DNA of 64,000 bases from contig JBITNC010000001.1 of NCBI GenBank assembly GCA_050084985.1, positions 118,730,001-118,794,000 of the forward strand, given 5' to 3'. Positions 24,427 through 35,733 of this stretch are shown here, piece after piece. This DNA is from Nageia nagi (Eukaryota; Pinophyta). A program made the translations under genes and the position numbers. Within the stretch, counting starts at the first letter, position 1; each line of letters opens with the position of its first letter. The notes beneath the pieces are model-generated. The model searched no databases, had not been told where the DNA came from, and worked only from the letters and a program-made list of their open reading frames with translations.

Positions 24427-24564
24427 AAGGTTAGGGCACACACTTCAAGGTAAATTTCGACTTGAGCGTTTGGGGCACGTAGATCAGCAATTAGACGTCA
24501 ATCTGGAATCTAGGGGTGATTCGCAGGGACGTGATTTTTATGGTTTTTGAAAAATCATCAAGAA

Positions 24565-24636
24565 AAGGACCACCCGCGGTCTTAGATGAAGACCGCCGGC
24601 GTTCTAAGTCAGTAAGAAAGGATCGCCCACGTTCCT
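24565..24636 (-). repeat. Palindrome-family motifs upstream of the PMD promoter
   Basis: GGACCACCCGCGGTC, GACCGCCGGCGTTC and GGATCGCCCACGTTCC at 24565-24584, 24589-24607 and 24617-24636. They lie 140-220 bp upstream of the TATA box on the antisense strand, where regulatory sites would be. Confidence 0.75.
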
Positions 24637-24749
24637 TTATCTGGAAAATCAGCTTATTGAGTATCATGAGTGCATCATAGATGTTTGACGAATGATATAT
24701 CCAGGAGAATATTGCTTTGAGTTTCGTGCTTACAGACCCGAGTGATCAG

Positions 24750-25440
24750 ACTATCATGCTTGTGAGAGGAGTCTAGCTCCCATGATCGGATTATCATGCT
24801 TGTGAGAGGAGTCCAGCTCCCACAGTTAGCTTATCATGTGCTTATGAGTGGAGTCCAGCTCCCATGATCAGATTACCATGCTGGTGAGAGGAGTCTAGCT
24901 CCCATAATCGAATTATCATGCTTGTGAGAGGAGTTCAGCTCCCATAGTCAGCTTATCATGTGGCTATGAGTGGAGTCCAGCTCCCATAGTCAAGATTATC
25001 ATGTGCTTACCATGTGGCTATGAGTGGAGTCCAGCTCCCATAGTCAGCTTATCATGTGCTTATCAGGTGGCTATGAGTGGAGTCCAGCTCTCATAGTCAG
25101 CTTATCATGAGCTTATCATGTGGTTATGAGTGGAGTCCAGCTCCCACAGTCAGCTTATCATGTGCTTATGAGTGGAGTCTAGCTCCCATGATCGAATTAT
25201 CATGCTTGTGAGAGGAGTTCAGCTCCCATAGTCAGCTTATCATGTGGCTATGAGTGGAGTCCAGCTCCCATAGTCAAGATTATCATGTGCTTACCATGTG
25301 GCTATGAGTGGAGTCCAGCTCCCATAGTCAGCTTATCATGTGCTTATCAGGTGGCTATGAGTGGAGTCCAGCTCTCATAGTCAGCTTATCATGAGCTTAT
25401 CATGTGGTTTATGAGTGGAGTTCAGCTCCCATTATCAGCT
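24750..25440 (+). repeat. Minisatellite 1 of element Y
   Basis: Tandem units of about 40-50 bp built from GAGTCCAGCTCCCATAGTC and AGCTTATCATGTG. A higher-order duplication is visible: the block starting CGAATTATCATGC at 24909 returns at 25193, a period of 284 bp. Noncoding. Confidence 0.9.
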
Positions 25441-25473
25441 TATCATGCTTCTTAGTGGAGTGTCAGCTCCATC

Positions 25474-25950
25474 AGCTTATCATTGTTTTGCGGAGTTCGG
25501 TTCTTCAGCAACTGCAGTACACCTCTTGATGCGAGGGCTCAGTTGTGTGGAACTTAGCTCTCACATATCTGCTTATCATTGTTTTGCGGAGTTCGGTTCT
25601 TCGGCAACTGCAGTACACCTCTTGTATGAGGGCTCAGTTGTGTGGATACTTAGCTCTCCCCCTCTAGCTTATCATTGTTTTGCGGAGTTCGGTTCTTCGG
25701 CAACTGGAGTACACCTCTTGTATGAGGGCTCAGTTGTGTGGATACTTAGCTCTCCCCCTCTAGCTTATCATTGTTTTGCAGAGTTCGGTTCTTCGGCAAC
25801 TGGAGTACACCTCGTGTATGAGGGCTCAGTTGTGTGGATACTTAGCTCTCCCCCTCTAGCTTATCATTGTTTTGCGGAGTTCGGTTCTTCGGCAACTGGA
25901 GTACACCTCTTGATGAGAGGGCTCAGTTGTGTGGATACTTAGCTCTCACC
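25474..25950 (+). repeat. Minisatellite 2 of element Y (about 96-bp units)
   Basis: Five units starting near AGCTTATCATTGTTTTGC at 25474, 25570, 25666, 25762 and 25858. Unit length is 96, a multiple of three, so an open frame of 175 aa runs through it; this is a by-product of the repeat and not a gene. Confidence 0.92.
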
Positions 25951-25959
25951 TGTGTTTGG

Positions 25960-26145
25960 TTATGGTTATCATGTTTGGTCTTGTGAGTTGATCATGTGTG
26001 TTATCATGTCTTGGCTTGTGAGTTGATCATGTGTGTTATCATGTCTTGTCTTGTGAATTGATCATGTGTGTTATCATGTCTTGTCTTGTGAGTTGGTCAT
26101 GTGTGTTATCATGTCTTGGTCTTGTGAGTTGTTCATGTTTTGTCT
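25960..26145 (+). repeat. Minisatellite 3 of element Y (about 35-bp units)
   Basis: Five or so units of the type TTATCATGTCTTGTCTTGTG plus AGTTGATCATGTGTG. It shares the TTATCATG core with minisatellite 1. From 26146 to 26496 follows degenerate related sequence without a gene. Confidence 0.88.
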
Positions 26146-26496
26146 TGTGATGTGGTCTTGTCAAGTTGTCATCCGGCCGGCATGTGTGGTCAAGTTGTCT
26201 GTCTGGTCATTGTCATATGTGTTGTCAAGTTTGTTGTCTTGGGTCATCAACATTGCGGCAAAGATTATCAGCTTATCAGACTATCACCTTCTACAGCAAA
26301 ACGCAAGGGGCAAGCATGCCCAAGGTAATGTAAAAAGGGAGTTTTCTCAACCTATATCTAGCCTTATCATGATGTTGCTTAAGTTTGGAATGGTTAGTGT
26401 TAATCATTGCTTATCAAAATTGCTTGCTATGATGTTGTGTTTTTACTTTGAATGCAAAATCTCAATTCATCTCATGATTTCTTCGATTTCACATCC

Positions 26497-26509
26497 AAAG
26501 TGGGGCATC
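26497..26509 (+). other. Element Y polypurine tract
   Basis: AAAGTGGGGCATC directly before the 3' LTR; the purine-rich part primes plus-strand synthesis in LTR elements. Confidence 0.6.
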
Positions 26510-27387
26510 TGTTAACACATAAAAATGATTTTATGCTTTTAAATCAATAAATTAATGAAATATGCTTGGCTTAACTATATGTCTTGAATGGATAAAAGTG
26601 ATAATATCAATGTTTGGCTTGAATGGGAATATTGCATGGGTTATTTTGAATATTACATAAATTGTCTTGAATATTGCATGGTATATCTTGAGTATTGTGT
26701 GAATTATCTTGTTTATTGATGTATTTATCTTAAATCTTGTGAATTAACCTTATTTATGTGGATGCACGCCGACCTATGGGCGGTATTACCTATATCTATA
26801 TAAATAAGGGATCTAATAGTAAGTCCACAACAACAAGGATACACATGATCCCGCGTATGGTCTTGTAAGTGGCTACCCCCTAAGGTATCTCTTGGTACCG
26901 CCTACAAGGCTGTGGTTTGTGTGCTTCCTTGCGCGAGCTATCCTGACATCTGCGATCAATTCTGATATTATACTGCTATCTGAGATATCTATACTGAAGA
27001 ACTGGACCTAACTGAGAGGTCAAAGCTATCAAGATAAGGCCGCCGGCGCTCCTTTGTGAACGGAAGAACACCGCCGGCGCTCTTATATTACTGAAACGGA
27101 CCGCCCGCGGTCCTCTTTTGGCATCATTGCAGGTTGCGACGCTGTTGGAAAGGTAGCTTATCATCAGTACATTGCTAATATCTACGTCTTCCGTTGTCAG
27201 GTACGTTCCGTGAGGTAAGTACACAAATCACGGTCTTGGTTGGTTACATTTACACTTCTGAATAGTTATATGTTGTTCATTGTTTATCTAGAATAAATTG
27301 CTATCCGTAGCTAGAATACAGATAAAATTGAGTTTGTAGATAACCCCCTATTTACTTATTTGCATGCTCAATTTTTATTTGTAAACA
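26510..27387 (+). repeat. Element Y 3' LTR
   Basis: 878 bp, near-identical to 19437-20314 (three substitutions). Followed by CATAG (27388-27392), the target duplication. Confidence 0.95.
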
Positions 27388-27392
27388 CATAG

Positions 27393-28990
27393 GATATGAA
27401 ATGTTGTCACTCATGGAAGGGTTTTTAGGGTACAATCAAATTAAGGTAGCATTAGAAGACCAGCATAAAATTGCATTTACAACACCATGGGGAACATTTT
27501 GTTATAGAGTAATGCCTTTTAGATTAAAACATGTTAGAGCTACTTATAAAATAGCCATGATGTACATCTTCCATGATTACATGCATGATATTATATAAGA
27601 TTATGTGTATGATGTGCTAGCTAAATTAAAAACACAATAGGACCACCCCAAAGTGCTCGTTAAAATATTCGATAGGTTACTAGAATATAAAATTTGATTG
27701 AACCCAAAAAAGTATGTTTTGGGGGTATCATCTAGGAAATTATTAGGTTTCATTGTCTCTATTTGATGGATTGAAGTAAATCCTAACAAAATAAGAGCAA
27801 TAACAAATATGTCCCCCCCCCCCCCCCACCATTCAAATATAAAACAACTACAAAGCCTAGAAGGTAAGTTGTGGGCCATAAGATGTTTCATTTCTTAGTT
27901 ATCATATAAGTGTAAGCCTTTTAACAAACTTCTGAAGAAGGGTATTATCTTTCACTAGGGTAATGAATAACAAGAGGCATTTGATGAGATTAAATACCAT
28001 CTTCTTTAACCACTCATTTTAGTACCACCTAATCCTAGAGAACCATTCTTGCTATATATATCAGCTACAGAAATAGCCTTAGAAACCATGATTGCTCAAA
28101 AGAATGAGAATAGTAAAGAATAAGTAATATATTACCTTAGTCAAAATTTAGTTGGTTATGAAGTCAAATATATGTATTTGGAAAAGTTATGTCTAATAGT
28201 AGTATTTGCAACCAAAAAATTAAGACATTACATGCTAAACCATACCACATATGTAATTTCTAAAGCCGATCCTTTGAAATACATGATGAACAAAACTTAT
28301 CAAAATACAAGTACATTTAAATGGATCATGCATCTAACTAAATTTGACTTACTTTTCATAAGTTAAAAATCAATTAAAGTACAATTCATTATTGATTAAC
28401 TTGCTAAGGCATCATTATCCAATGATAATCCACTCATTATAGAATTACCCGATGAACATGTGTTTCAATTAGATGAGATGGATATTCCTATAGAATATGA
28501 AGGAGATTGGGATATGGTAATATATTTTGATGGGTCAAGATGCAAGTAAAGCAAGGGTGCCAATCTTATTTTTGTTAGACCCCAAGGAGTTCCCATACCC
28601 TATTAGTTTAAACTTGATTTTCCTTGTACAAATAATAATGCTAAGTACGAAACCTTAATCTTAACTATTAAAACTACTATAAAATTAAAACTAAAAAGGG
28701 TAAAATTCATTAGTGATTTGTTGTTAATCATAAATCTAGTCAAAGAGATCTTCTAGTGTAAGGAACCTTTGTTACAAAAATATAAGAGATTAGTGAAAAG
28801 TATTTTACTATCTTTCAAAAAATATGATTTAGAAGTAGCACCATAATCAACTAATAGGTTTGATAATGCTATGGCTTCCATTAGATCTTTAATGCATACA
28901 AACCCTAACCAAAAAATGGTCCCTATTGAAATTATTCAAATCATTCAATATTCAATAGAATCAGGTGAATTTGAACATGTAGTCTTAGAC
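27393..28990 (+). pseudogene. L2 RT C-terminal part and dual RNase H
   Basis: RT resumes after Y with SLMEGFLGYNQIKVAL and TPWGTFCYRVMPF. The catalytic box reads YVYD near 27605 instead of YVDD in E, so the active-site Asp is lost. A run of 15 C at 27813-27827 lies in the connection. The first RNase H is at about 27980-28400 (TAKWIMHLTKFDL-like ending). A second, cellular-type RNase H is at about 28500-28880 (IYFDGSRC, then TNNNAKYETLILT). Two RNase H domains in a row are a known Tat-branch trait. Many stops replace Gln or Arg. Non-functional. Confidence 0.85.
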
Positions 28991-29129
28991 ATTGCAATGG
29001 AAGATACAAATTTATGACATACACAATTGTTCAAATTCTTAAGAGATGGGGTATTACCTAAAGACATGATAAAATCATCTCAAAAAGTGTTAAGATAAAA
29101 GCTTTTCACATTTTCATGATAGGAGATGT

Positions 29130-30275
29130 CTTATGCCATAGGGGTTTTGATGGGATATTGCTTAGATTATTATAGTAGACCAATTCACAAATTGTTATTC
29201 CATGCACACATGATAGAATTTGTGGATAACATTTTAATGGCTCTATAATCACAAAATGATTAATGCATATGGGATATTATTGGCCTACTATAGAACACGA
29301 TTACATGGAATACATTAAAAAAAAAGTTAAATATCAACAACATGTGAATCTATTTAATCAACCCTCACATATGTTACAACCCATGCAATCATTATGGCCA
29401 TTATCAAGATGGGAATTAGATTTAATAAGAAAAATCTCTCCTATTTCCTCAAGAGGTCATAAGTTTATAATAATTGCTATAGAATATTTTACAAAATGAG
29501 TAGAAGATATTCTTATGATTTCAATGAAAGGGCTAAATATAGTAGAATTCATATAGAACCATATCATATGTCATTTTGGAATTTTAGGCTAAATTATCAT
29601 TGATAATGGGAAGAACTTCAAAAACAAGGAAGTTCATGCTTTATGTAAAGGACATCATATCCATTTAAGCTTTTCAACTCCTTATTATTGTCAAGGGAAT
29701 AGTTAAGTTGAAGCCACAAATAAAACTATTCATAGCATTCTATCAAAAACTATTGATGACTCTCACCAAGATTGGCATGCAAGAATTGTACATGCATTGT
29801 GGGCCTATCAAACTAGTATCCAAAATCCTACTAGGGAAACTCCTTTTTCCTTAGTTAATAGGGCTAAAGCAATATTAACCTTAGAAATAGAAATTCCTTC
29901 TTTATGAATTGCATTACAAGATTATATCACTTATGAAGTGGTTCATCAAACAAGATTAGATCAATTATTGCTTCTAGATTAAAGAAGAGTTAATGTGTTG
30001 GAGCATTTACATACTTATCAAAATTGCATTAAAAGAGCCTTTGATAAAAAAGTTAAAACTTGTGAATTTAACATAGGAGATTTGGTTTTAAAAGAAAAAT
30101 AGAAAACTTCTTGAATAGAATGGTAGCTCTGTGACAAGTTTGCTCCTAACTAGTTAGGTCCTTATGTGATTGAAAGAAAAATTAGATATGGGGCTTATCA
30201 CTTAGTTGATATGGAAGGTAATGAATAGCATGAACCTATAAATATCACACATCTTCATCCTTTCTATAGTTAATG
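29130..30275 (+). pseudogene. L2 integrase
   Basis: The zinc-binding N-terminus is degraded. MGYYWPTIEHDY starts near 29263, and the Cys pair of its E equivalent (CFKCQQ) is lost here. The core has WELDLIRKISP (29412) and IIIDNGKNFKNKEV (29595-29640); the Glu block reads GNS-stop-VEATNKT near 29695-29725. The C-terminal part reads NIGDLVLKEK (30068-30100) and GPYVIERKIRYGAYHL, ending in HLHPFYS and a stop at about 30270. The D-35-E spacing can be traced against E. Several stops. Confidence 0.85.
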
Positions 30276-30429
30276 AACTCTTTTTTAATTAGAAGTTGTA
30301 TATATTGTAAATAAGCATTTTTTAGTTAAAAAAATAACAAAAGTATTTTTCTTAAAGACTTATACATATTTAATGTATTTGAAATAGAAAATAACATGAA
30401 AAAAGTGTAAAAGCATCCACCTCATTACT

Positions 30430-31368
30430 GATCAAAGAGGTATTATACAAAAACCTTGGTTTGAGAAACCAAGATATTTGGGAGACAAGGCTATCACAAA
30501 ATTATCCCTAGATATTTCCCATAGAAATAGAAATATTCTCCATTTAGCTATTAATTTATAAAGAATCATAGCCTTAAACTTATTTCTAGAAAGATACCAA
30601 GGATGGGAGATAAGTATTCATGGAGATAACTTGGAAATTTATGTGGATAAAGCTATGTATCACCTAAACCATGCACATTATTGTGTGCAAGTCCATGTGG
30701 TAAACTTGTTATGCCAATATTGGCCTACTTCAACACCCAAGATCATAATTGATTTCTTTTTCAACAATTGGATCCATAATAGAGCTGTTAGCACTTGGCC
30801 AAATGAAGATTTTCTATTTACAAGGGTAGACTAGATGATAAGAGACCTATATTAGCATAAAATTATCTATGATTTTTACATAGTATTCATCCACAAGCCT
30901 CAATGATTAATTAGATGTGTGTAAAATATTGACCAATGATTCTCTCAAATTAGGTCAAGGTTTCCTCATTCTCCCCCTTGTAACATTCAAACAAGGGCTA
31001 TGATATCAAGAAAGCAAGAAACTAATGAAAAAACATAATTTAATCTTGCAAAATGTGATTTCATTGATAGATACCCAAAATATTGATATATGTAAGCATT
31101 GAGAAAGTCCCCTTACACTAAGATAGCATGCTTCTTCACTTTACCAAAAGAAATTCAAGAAGTCATATCCATGAATTTTATAATTGATGGGGAACTAATG
31201 CTTGGGATTTAAAAGTTAGTGGTCTTAGCACAACTATTGAGTTAGAAGCAAAGGATATGTGGATGGATGCTGAATCCTTGACCAATTGGATCCATTTATT
31301 CTACTTACATTGGCCTTATGAGAGACTTCAAATTTTGCTAAATTGCATTGATCATATGAATTTTTGAT
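30430..31368 (+). pseudogene. L2 sense extra ORF with duplicated unknown domain
   Basis: Begins about 160 bp after integrase on the same strand. The first repeat (30470-30834) reads KPRYLGDKAI, then GWEISIHGDNLEIYVDKAM and YWPTSTPKIIIDFFFNN. The second repeat (about 31140-31368, partly frame-shifted) reads LPKEIQEVISMNF, then AWDLKVSG and WIHLFYLHWPYERLQIL. The same two repeats are in E at 50028-51265. Shared pattern: W-[DE]-[LIV]-x3-G, a loop, an Asp, then [WF]xxLxWPxxxPxI[IL]. I do not recognise the family. Conservation between two elements supports a real protein. Confidence 0.65.
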
Positions 31369-31379
31369 GTTGTCAAAAA

Positions 31380-33361
31380 TCAATTTCAATAACTAAGGTT
31401 AGTAATGATTTGGTGTTGTACTATATTACCTATTTAATTTTACATAATGAAATCATATATAATTATAGTTCATTATTCAATAGAAACTATTGTGTAAATA
31501 ACCCAATTAATATAAAACCAAGGTTTCAAAATACCTTAGAATGCTTTAACTTAAGAAAGAGTGAAGTTGTAGCCAAACCAATAAAAAATGAGTATGTCTA
31601 GTATCTCATGAAGAGCAAGATCTCCCTCACATCATTAATTCCCCCTCAATATTCATAAACCTTAGGTATCCCATCCCACCTTTCACTTATTAAGAATAGT
31701 GAAGTTTGAACATCATCAACTAAGGAAAAACACATCCTTAAAAAATACAAGCATCATCCACCAATCTTGCCACTCTAGGACCAAGACTTGCACATCTCTT
31801 AGTTCAACCTTCATAATTTTATTTATTGAGTTATAAAGGTTGGGTTATCTATAAAAAACTAGGGAACCATTTTCATTGGGGAGTTGTAAAAAGTTTGTTC
31901 TTAAAAATAATGATAAATAAGTAAATAAAAAGTACCAACATTAAGAATATGTGTAAATAATTCAAAAAATTATTATTAAATGTTTTATTGTAAAACTAAA
32001 ATGTGTGTGTATATATCTATCTTTAAAAACTTTATATAAATTCTAAAAAATGCTTATATATGATGTTGCAAGTAGTTGATTGAATTTCACAAGCAACAGG
32101 CATCATGAGTCATGCACATTGTGTCAACCTTCACACTAGTCAATGGGAGGGGTACTCACATTATGATCCTCATGTCCCATGGGACTTGTCATCCCTTGTC
32201 ATTTCCTAATCACATTGTACTTTTCCCTGTAACCCCTTAGTAGATCTTATCCAAAACCTAGAGTTAGAGGAGGACTAGTTTAAGCAATTTCTTGAGGGTA
32301 TCTAGCATTAGATTTTATTTATGATAGCTTTGCTCTCTACCCTAGATAGGTAATAATGCTTATAATATTATAATGAACTCTAACCAAATGGAGATTTACA
32401 TTGATCATCAACCCTATTAGGGATCTTGTGTGATATATGACATTCTTGATGAAGAGTTCTTGTAAAATCTCATTTATATGATATCTAAACTTGATTTTAT
32501 TTGGAGAATCATGATTGATGCTCTTATCACTCCTTTGGTAGTTCTATTTGTGAGATACTATGGGTTGCATCTTCTACATCATGAAGAAGAAATTTTTTAA
32601 GATGTCACCATAGCTCATCTCTTATCTATAAACTTATGGTGTTGGGACTTCATGTTGTCTATGTCCGTCATTCATGACCCCTCGTAATGGTTCATTAATC
32701 ATACCATCCATACTTGCTATCACTTCCATCCTTTTACTCATGATGACCTATTGCATATTCTTATCCAGTGGGGAAATAGGTAAAACATTAAATATTCAAA
32801 ATATGCAAAAAATAAAAAAATGTATATATGTACATATATATGTATATATACTCATAAAATATACTTTTGAAGCATCTTGGCTATTGGGTGCACTACCCAT
32901 GTTTTCATATCATTCCATTTTGTTCATAAATGTTTATTCCTTTACCTTGAGTGTCATAAATTATTAGATATCAATCATTATGAAAGAAGTAACTAATCAA
33001 GCTATATGTATCCACACATCATGCATGCATCCATATAATATTTATTTATGTATATAATTGTATTTACAAATAAATAAATGATAAATACTCTATTCATATT
33101 TAGTTTTAGTTGATAAATCCTATGTTGAGGTTTCAAAAACTTAGGATGATAAAAAGACATAACTATGATATATGATGGTGCACTAATAGACTCATACACT
33201 TTTCATATTAAAAATCTTGAAATAATCAAGAATTGAGTATTACTTGAGTATAAATATAAGTATGATGTTCTTACTTTTTACTTCATCCTAAACCCAAGAG
33301 CTAGATAGAAAAGAAAAGAAAAGCAAAAAAAAAAAAAGGTAGAATTCTTGGGCCATTGTAT
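31380..33361. other. L2 noncoding AT-rich region
   Basis: No reading frame with recognisable content on either strand. A TA-rich run lies near 32818-32862. It separates the sense extra ORF from the conserved hairpin block. Confidence 0.4.
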
Positions 33362-33500
33362 CATCCTCTATTAGGGCTATAGATGCTTAACTGGCAATAG
33401 AGTAAGGTTGTAATAGGATGAAGGGGTTAATCTTCACCAAGGCTATGGACACTTTTTGGTTGTGAAGCATACCTTAAAAAAATAAGATCATATCTCACAA
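33362..33500 (+). other. Conserved noncoding block shared by L2 and E
   Basis: About 140 bp that aligns well with the reverse strand of E at 49405-49540. It holds two direct GGCTATRGATGC-type repeats flanking a segment that in E is a perfect hairpin (AGATCAA-GGGG-TTGATCT). Here the hairpin has decayed to GGATGAAGGGGTTAATCT. Confidence 0.55.
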
Positions 33501-34464
33501 TTTATAATCCTGGGATGTTTAACTTGCAAATGTTAAGGGAAGGAAATTAACATCATTGCACACACATGAATTTATGGTAAACTTAAGTATATTATGACCT
33601 TGTTTCATATCATCCCTAGTAGATGAGACCAAAGTAGAAGATCAATTAACAAAAATAGGTATTGAAGGTGTTCTTTATTACACTTATTTATCTATTTATA
33701 TATTCATTCATCTAATTCCATTACTATAATTATTACAAAAACTTGATAAGCTGCCAAAATATTAAGATTTATGTTTAAGTTATTTATGTCATTCATAGAA
33801 ATCTTAGGTCATTAAGTTTCATACATTTTACATTCATCTATACATATACATTTTTGTGCATCCATTATTACATCCATACATTCATAAAGTGTTGTAAATC
33901 TTATGTGTGTTTTACATCCATACATTCACATATTCATGATATCACATATGTTTATACTAGTATATGATGTTAAAAACCATAGAAAAAGATGCATCCGATT
34001 CTGTTCTCCTACAAATCAAATCTTGTTCTATAAACATCATATTATTATATAAACATAAATACTACTTTGAATTTATAAAAAATGTCATAAATAAGGTGTT
34101 AAAACTAAATGAAAACATAAAAATAAACTTTCATGCATTTCTACTTTAACACATACCTTTGAAAAAAAATAAACATACATATATATGATACTAAAACATG
34201 TATATAAGAGTCTAAAGTCATCATCATGTATATCAAAAAAATATAACTTAGTATCCATCACTTATAAAGAAACCAACTATTGATTATGACTACCATGATC
34301 CCAAAATTGATAAGGTCATAAAAAAAAATGATAAAACTATGAATAACATGTCTAAATATCAAGAATGGTCTTGCTCTTCTTAAATCTTAGAAGAAAAATG
34401 ACATAGTCTCATAAAAACTCATAAGTATAACATGAAATACAAATAATGGTAGTCCTACAATGCT
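33501..34464. other. L2 noncoding AT-rich region
   Basis: Low-complexity AT-rich sequence with ACATACAT-type stretches; no gene seen. Confidence 0.35.
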
Positions 34465-34725
34465 CTTAGGAGCTTCCCTCTCCACCATCCATGGGACTAC
34501 TAGCTCTCACCCATAGGAAGATGGAAGGTGTCGATTGAAGAATCCCACCTCTCTAGTAGGGCTCCCAATAGTGGGTAGTCCTAGTGAATACAACCCATGT
34601 AGGGCCTAGATCCAAATCCAACTACATGAAGAAAGGTTTGATCTATGGTAGTCAACAAGACATGGCCATCCCTAAGTATAAGAGGATATCTACTTTTGGG
34701 ATCGAAGACATCTTGAACCTAACAA
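34465..34725 (-). pseudogene. L2 antisense PMD gene fragment
   Basis: On the - strand, opposite to L2 gag/pol, it reads GFGSRPYMGCIH, then LLERWDSSIDTFHLPMGE. This matches the PMD of element E (GPYMGHIHWEYSLL, TFHLPIGEMTVT) and of element Y (ERWDPNSNTFHLPTGE). Only the first 70-80 residues of the domain remain; the rest is deleted or unrecognisable. A splice-acceptor-like TTGTTAG lies just upstream at about 34725-34731. Position between the extra ORF and the 3' LTR is the same as in E. Confidence 0.75.
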
Positions 34726-34739
34726 CAATTAATGATAAA

Positions 34740-35718
34740 GTAAGAAAAAATGATAAATGAATGAAAGAGATTTTCTTAAGATGTGCAAGTTATATGGGTA
34801 TTTAACTAAGAGAAATACCCAAGACCTTCCCTAAGCACTTTATTAAAAGTCTCTAATTAAAAGCTTAGAAATAAAAATTTTGGAGTATGTCAAAAATTCT
34901 TTAGGTCAAGTTAGGCCTATGATTAATTGTAAATATTGATGATAAAATTCAAAATGAAATAGGGTACTTTATAAACCCTTGTATATATATTTTGAACAAT
35001 CAATAATGCTTAATTGAAAACAAAAAACTATAGTCCAAACAAAACATCTATGCTCAAAAGATGCTCACATCAAAACTATCCTGAAAAATATCAAAAAAAT
35101 ATAAAACTATTAAAAATAATAAAAAATTAAAAAAATATATGTGTCAAAGGCAAAATCACTTTGAGTTCCTTGCTTGTTAAGCTTAATTTAGAGTTGAGGG
35201 TTTTTTCAAAAATTAAGACTCTCAAGTAACTTTGAATTTGAAAAATTACCCTTCTTTTAATAGAAAAAAGAAAGATGGGTTTTGATATGATTAGAATTTT
35301 TGGATGAACTTTTGCATAAGATCATCAAGTAACCTATTTGCTACAACAAAAGTAGAATGATTAAAAGTTTTTATATTTGTAAGAGAGCTTCTTTATCACA
35401 TGCTAGCTATGTAATATTCCTAATTACTAATACTCTATTCCTATCTTACCAACACAACATAATAGTATAGTGGTAACTACCTAAGTTACTCCTTACACTA
35501 CAACCCTTTATCATTTTCAAAACATGTCAAATGTAAAAGATCAAAAAATAGATTTATTCATAATCCAATCACTCAAATTCAGCTTATTCATAGAGAATGA
35601 TTTAATTCAAAACCTTAACTTAAGATTAAGAAGTACAATTCCAAGTCTTGATTACATCCCCTTTTTGATAGGCTTAGTGTTTTGAAATAATATCTACCTA
35701 TAAAATGTTGGATATTTC
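34740..35718. other. L2 region between PMD fragment and 3' LTR
   Basis: AT-rich, no recognisable gene. The corresponding part of E carries GC-motif copies; here they are not recognisable. Confidence 0.35.
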
Positions 35719-35733
35719 AAAAAAGGGGCAAAA
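35719..35733 (+). other. L2 polypurine tract
   Basis: AAAAAAGGGGCAAAA directly before the 3' LTR, the same as the tract of E (AAAAAGGGGCAAAA). Confidence 0.75.

Larger units (their letters stand above)
19437..27387 (+). mobile_element. Element Y: young non-autonomous gag + antisense-PMD retrotransposon
   Basis: 7,951 bp with two 878-bp LTRs that differ at only three positions, all C/T or A/G. They start TGTTAACACA and end GTAAACA. Perfect 5-bp target duplication CATAG. Contents in order: 5' LTR, primer site TGGTGAACCCGACGTG, open gag of 458 aa, a 222-bp spacer, an intact-looking PMD gene on the opposite strand, a palindrome cluster, three minisatellite arrays, a polypurine tract, and the 3' LTR. 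No protease, RT, RNase H or integrase sequence was seen anywhere in it. It should therefore depend on another element for pol. It interrupts the RT of L2 and is the youngest insertion in the window. Confidence 0.95.

Noticed and set aside
25415-25942. 175-aa open frame with repeated AYHCFAEFGSSAT
   Set aside because: Produced by a 96-bp tandem repeat whose unit is a multiple of three. No start context or promoter.
24750-26145. Regularly spaced repeats that might suggest a CRISPR-like array
   Set aside because: Units are head-to-tail minisatellites without unique spacers, in a plant retrotransposon.
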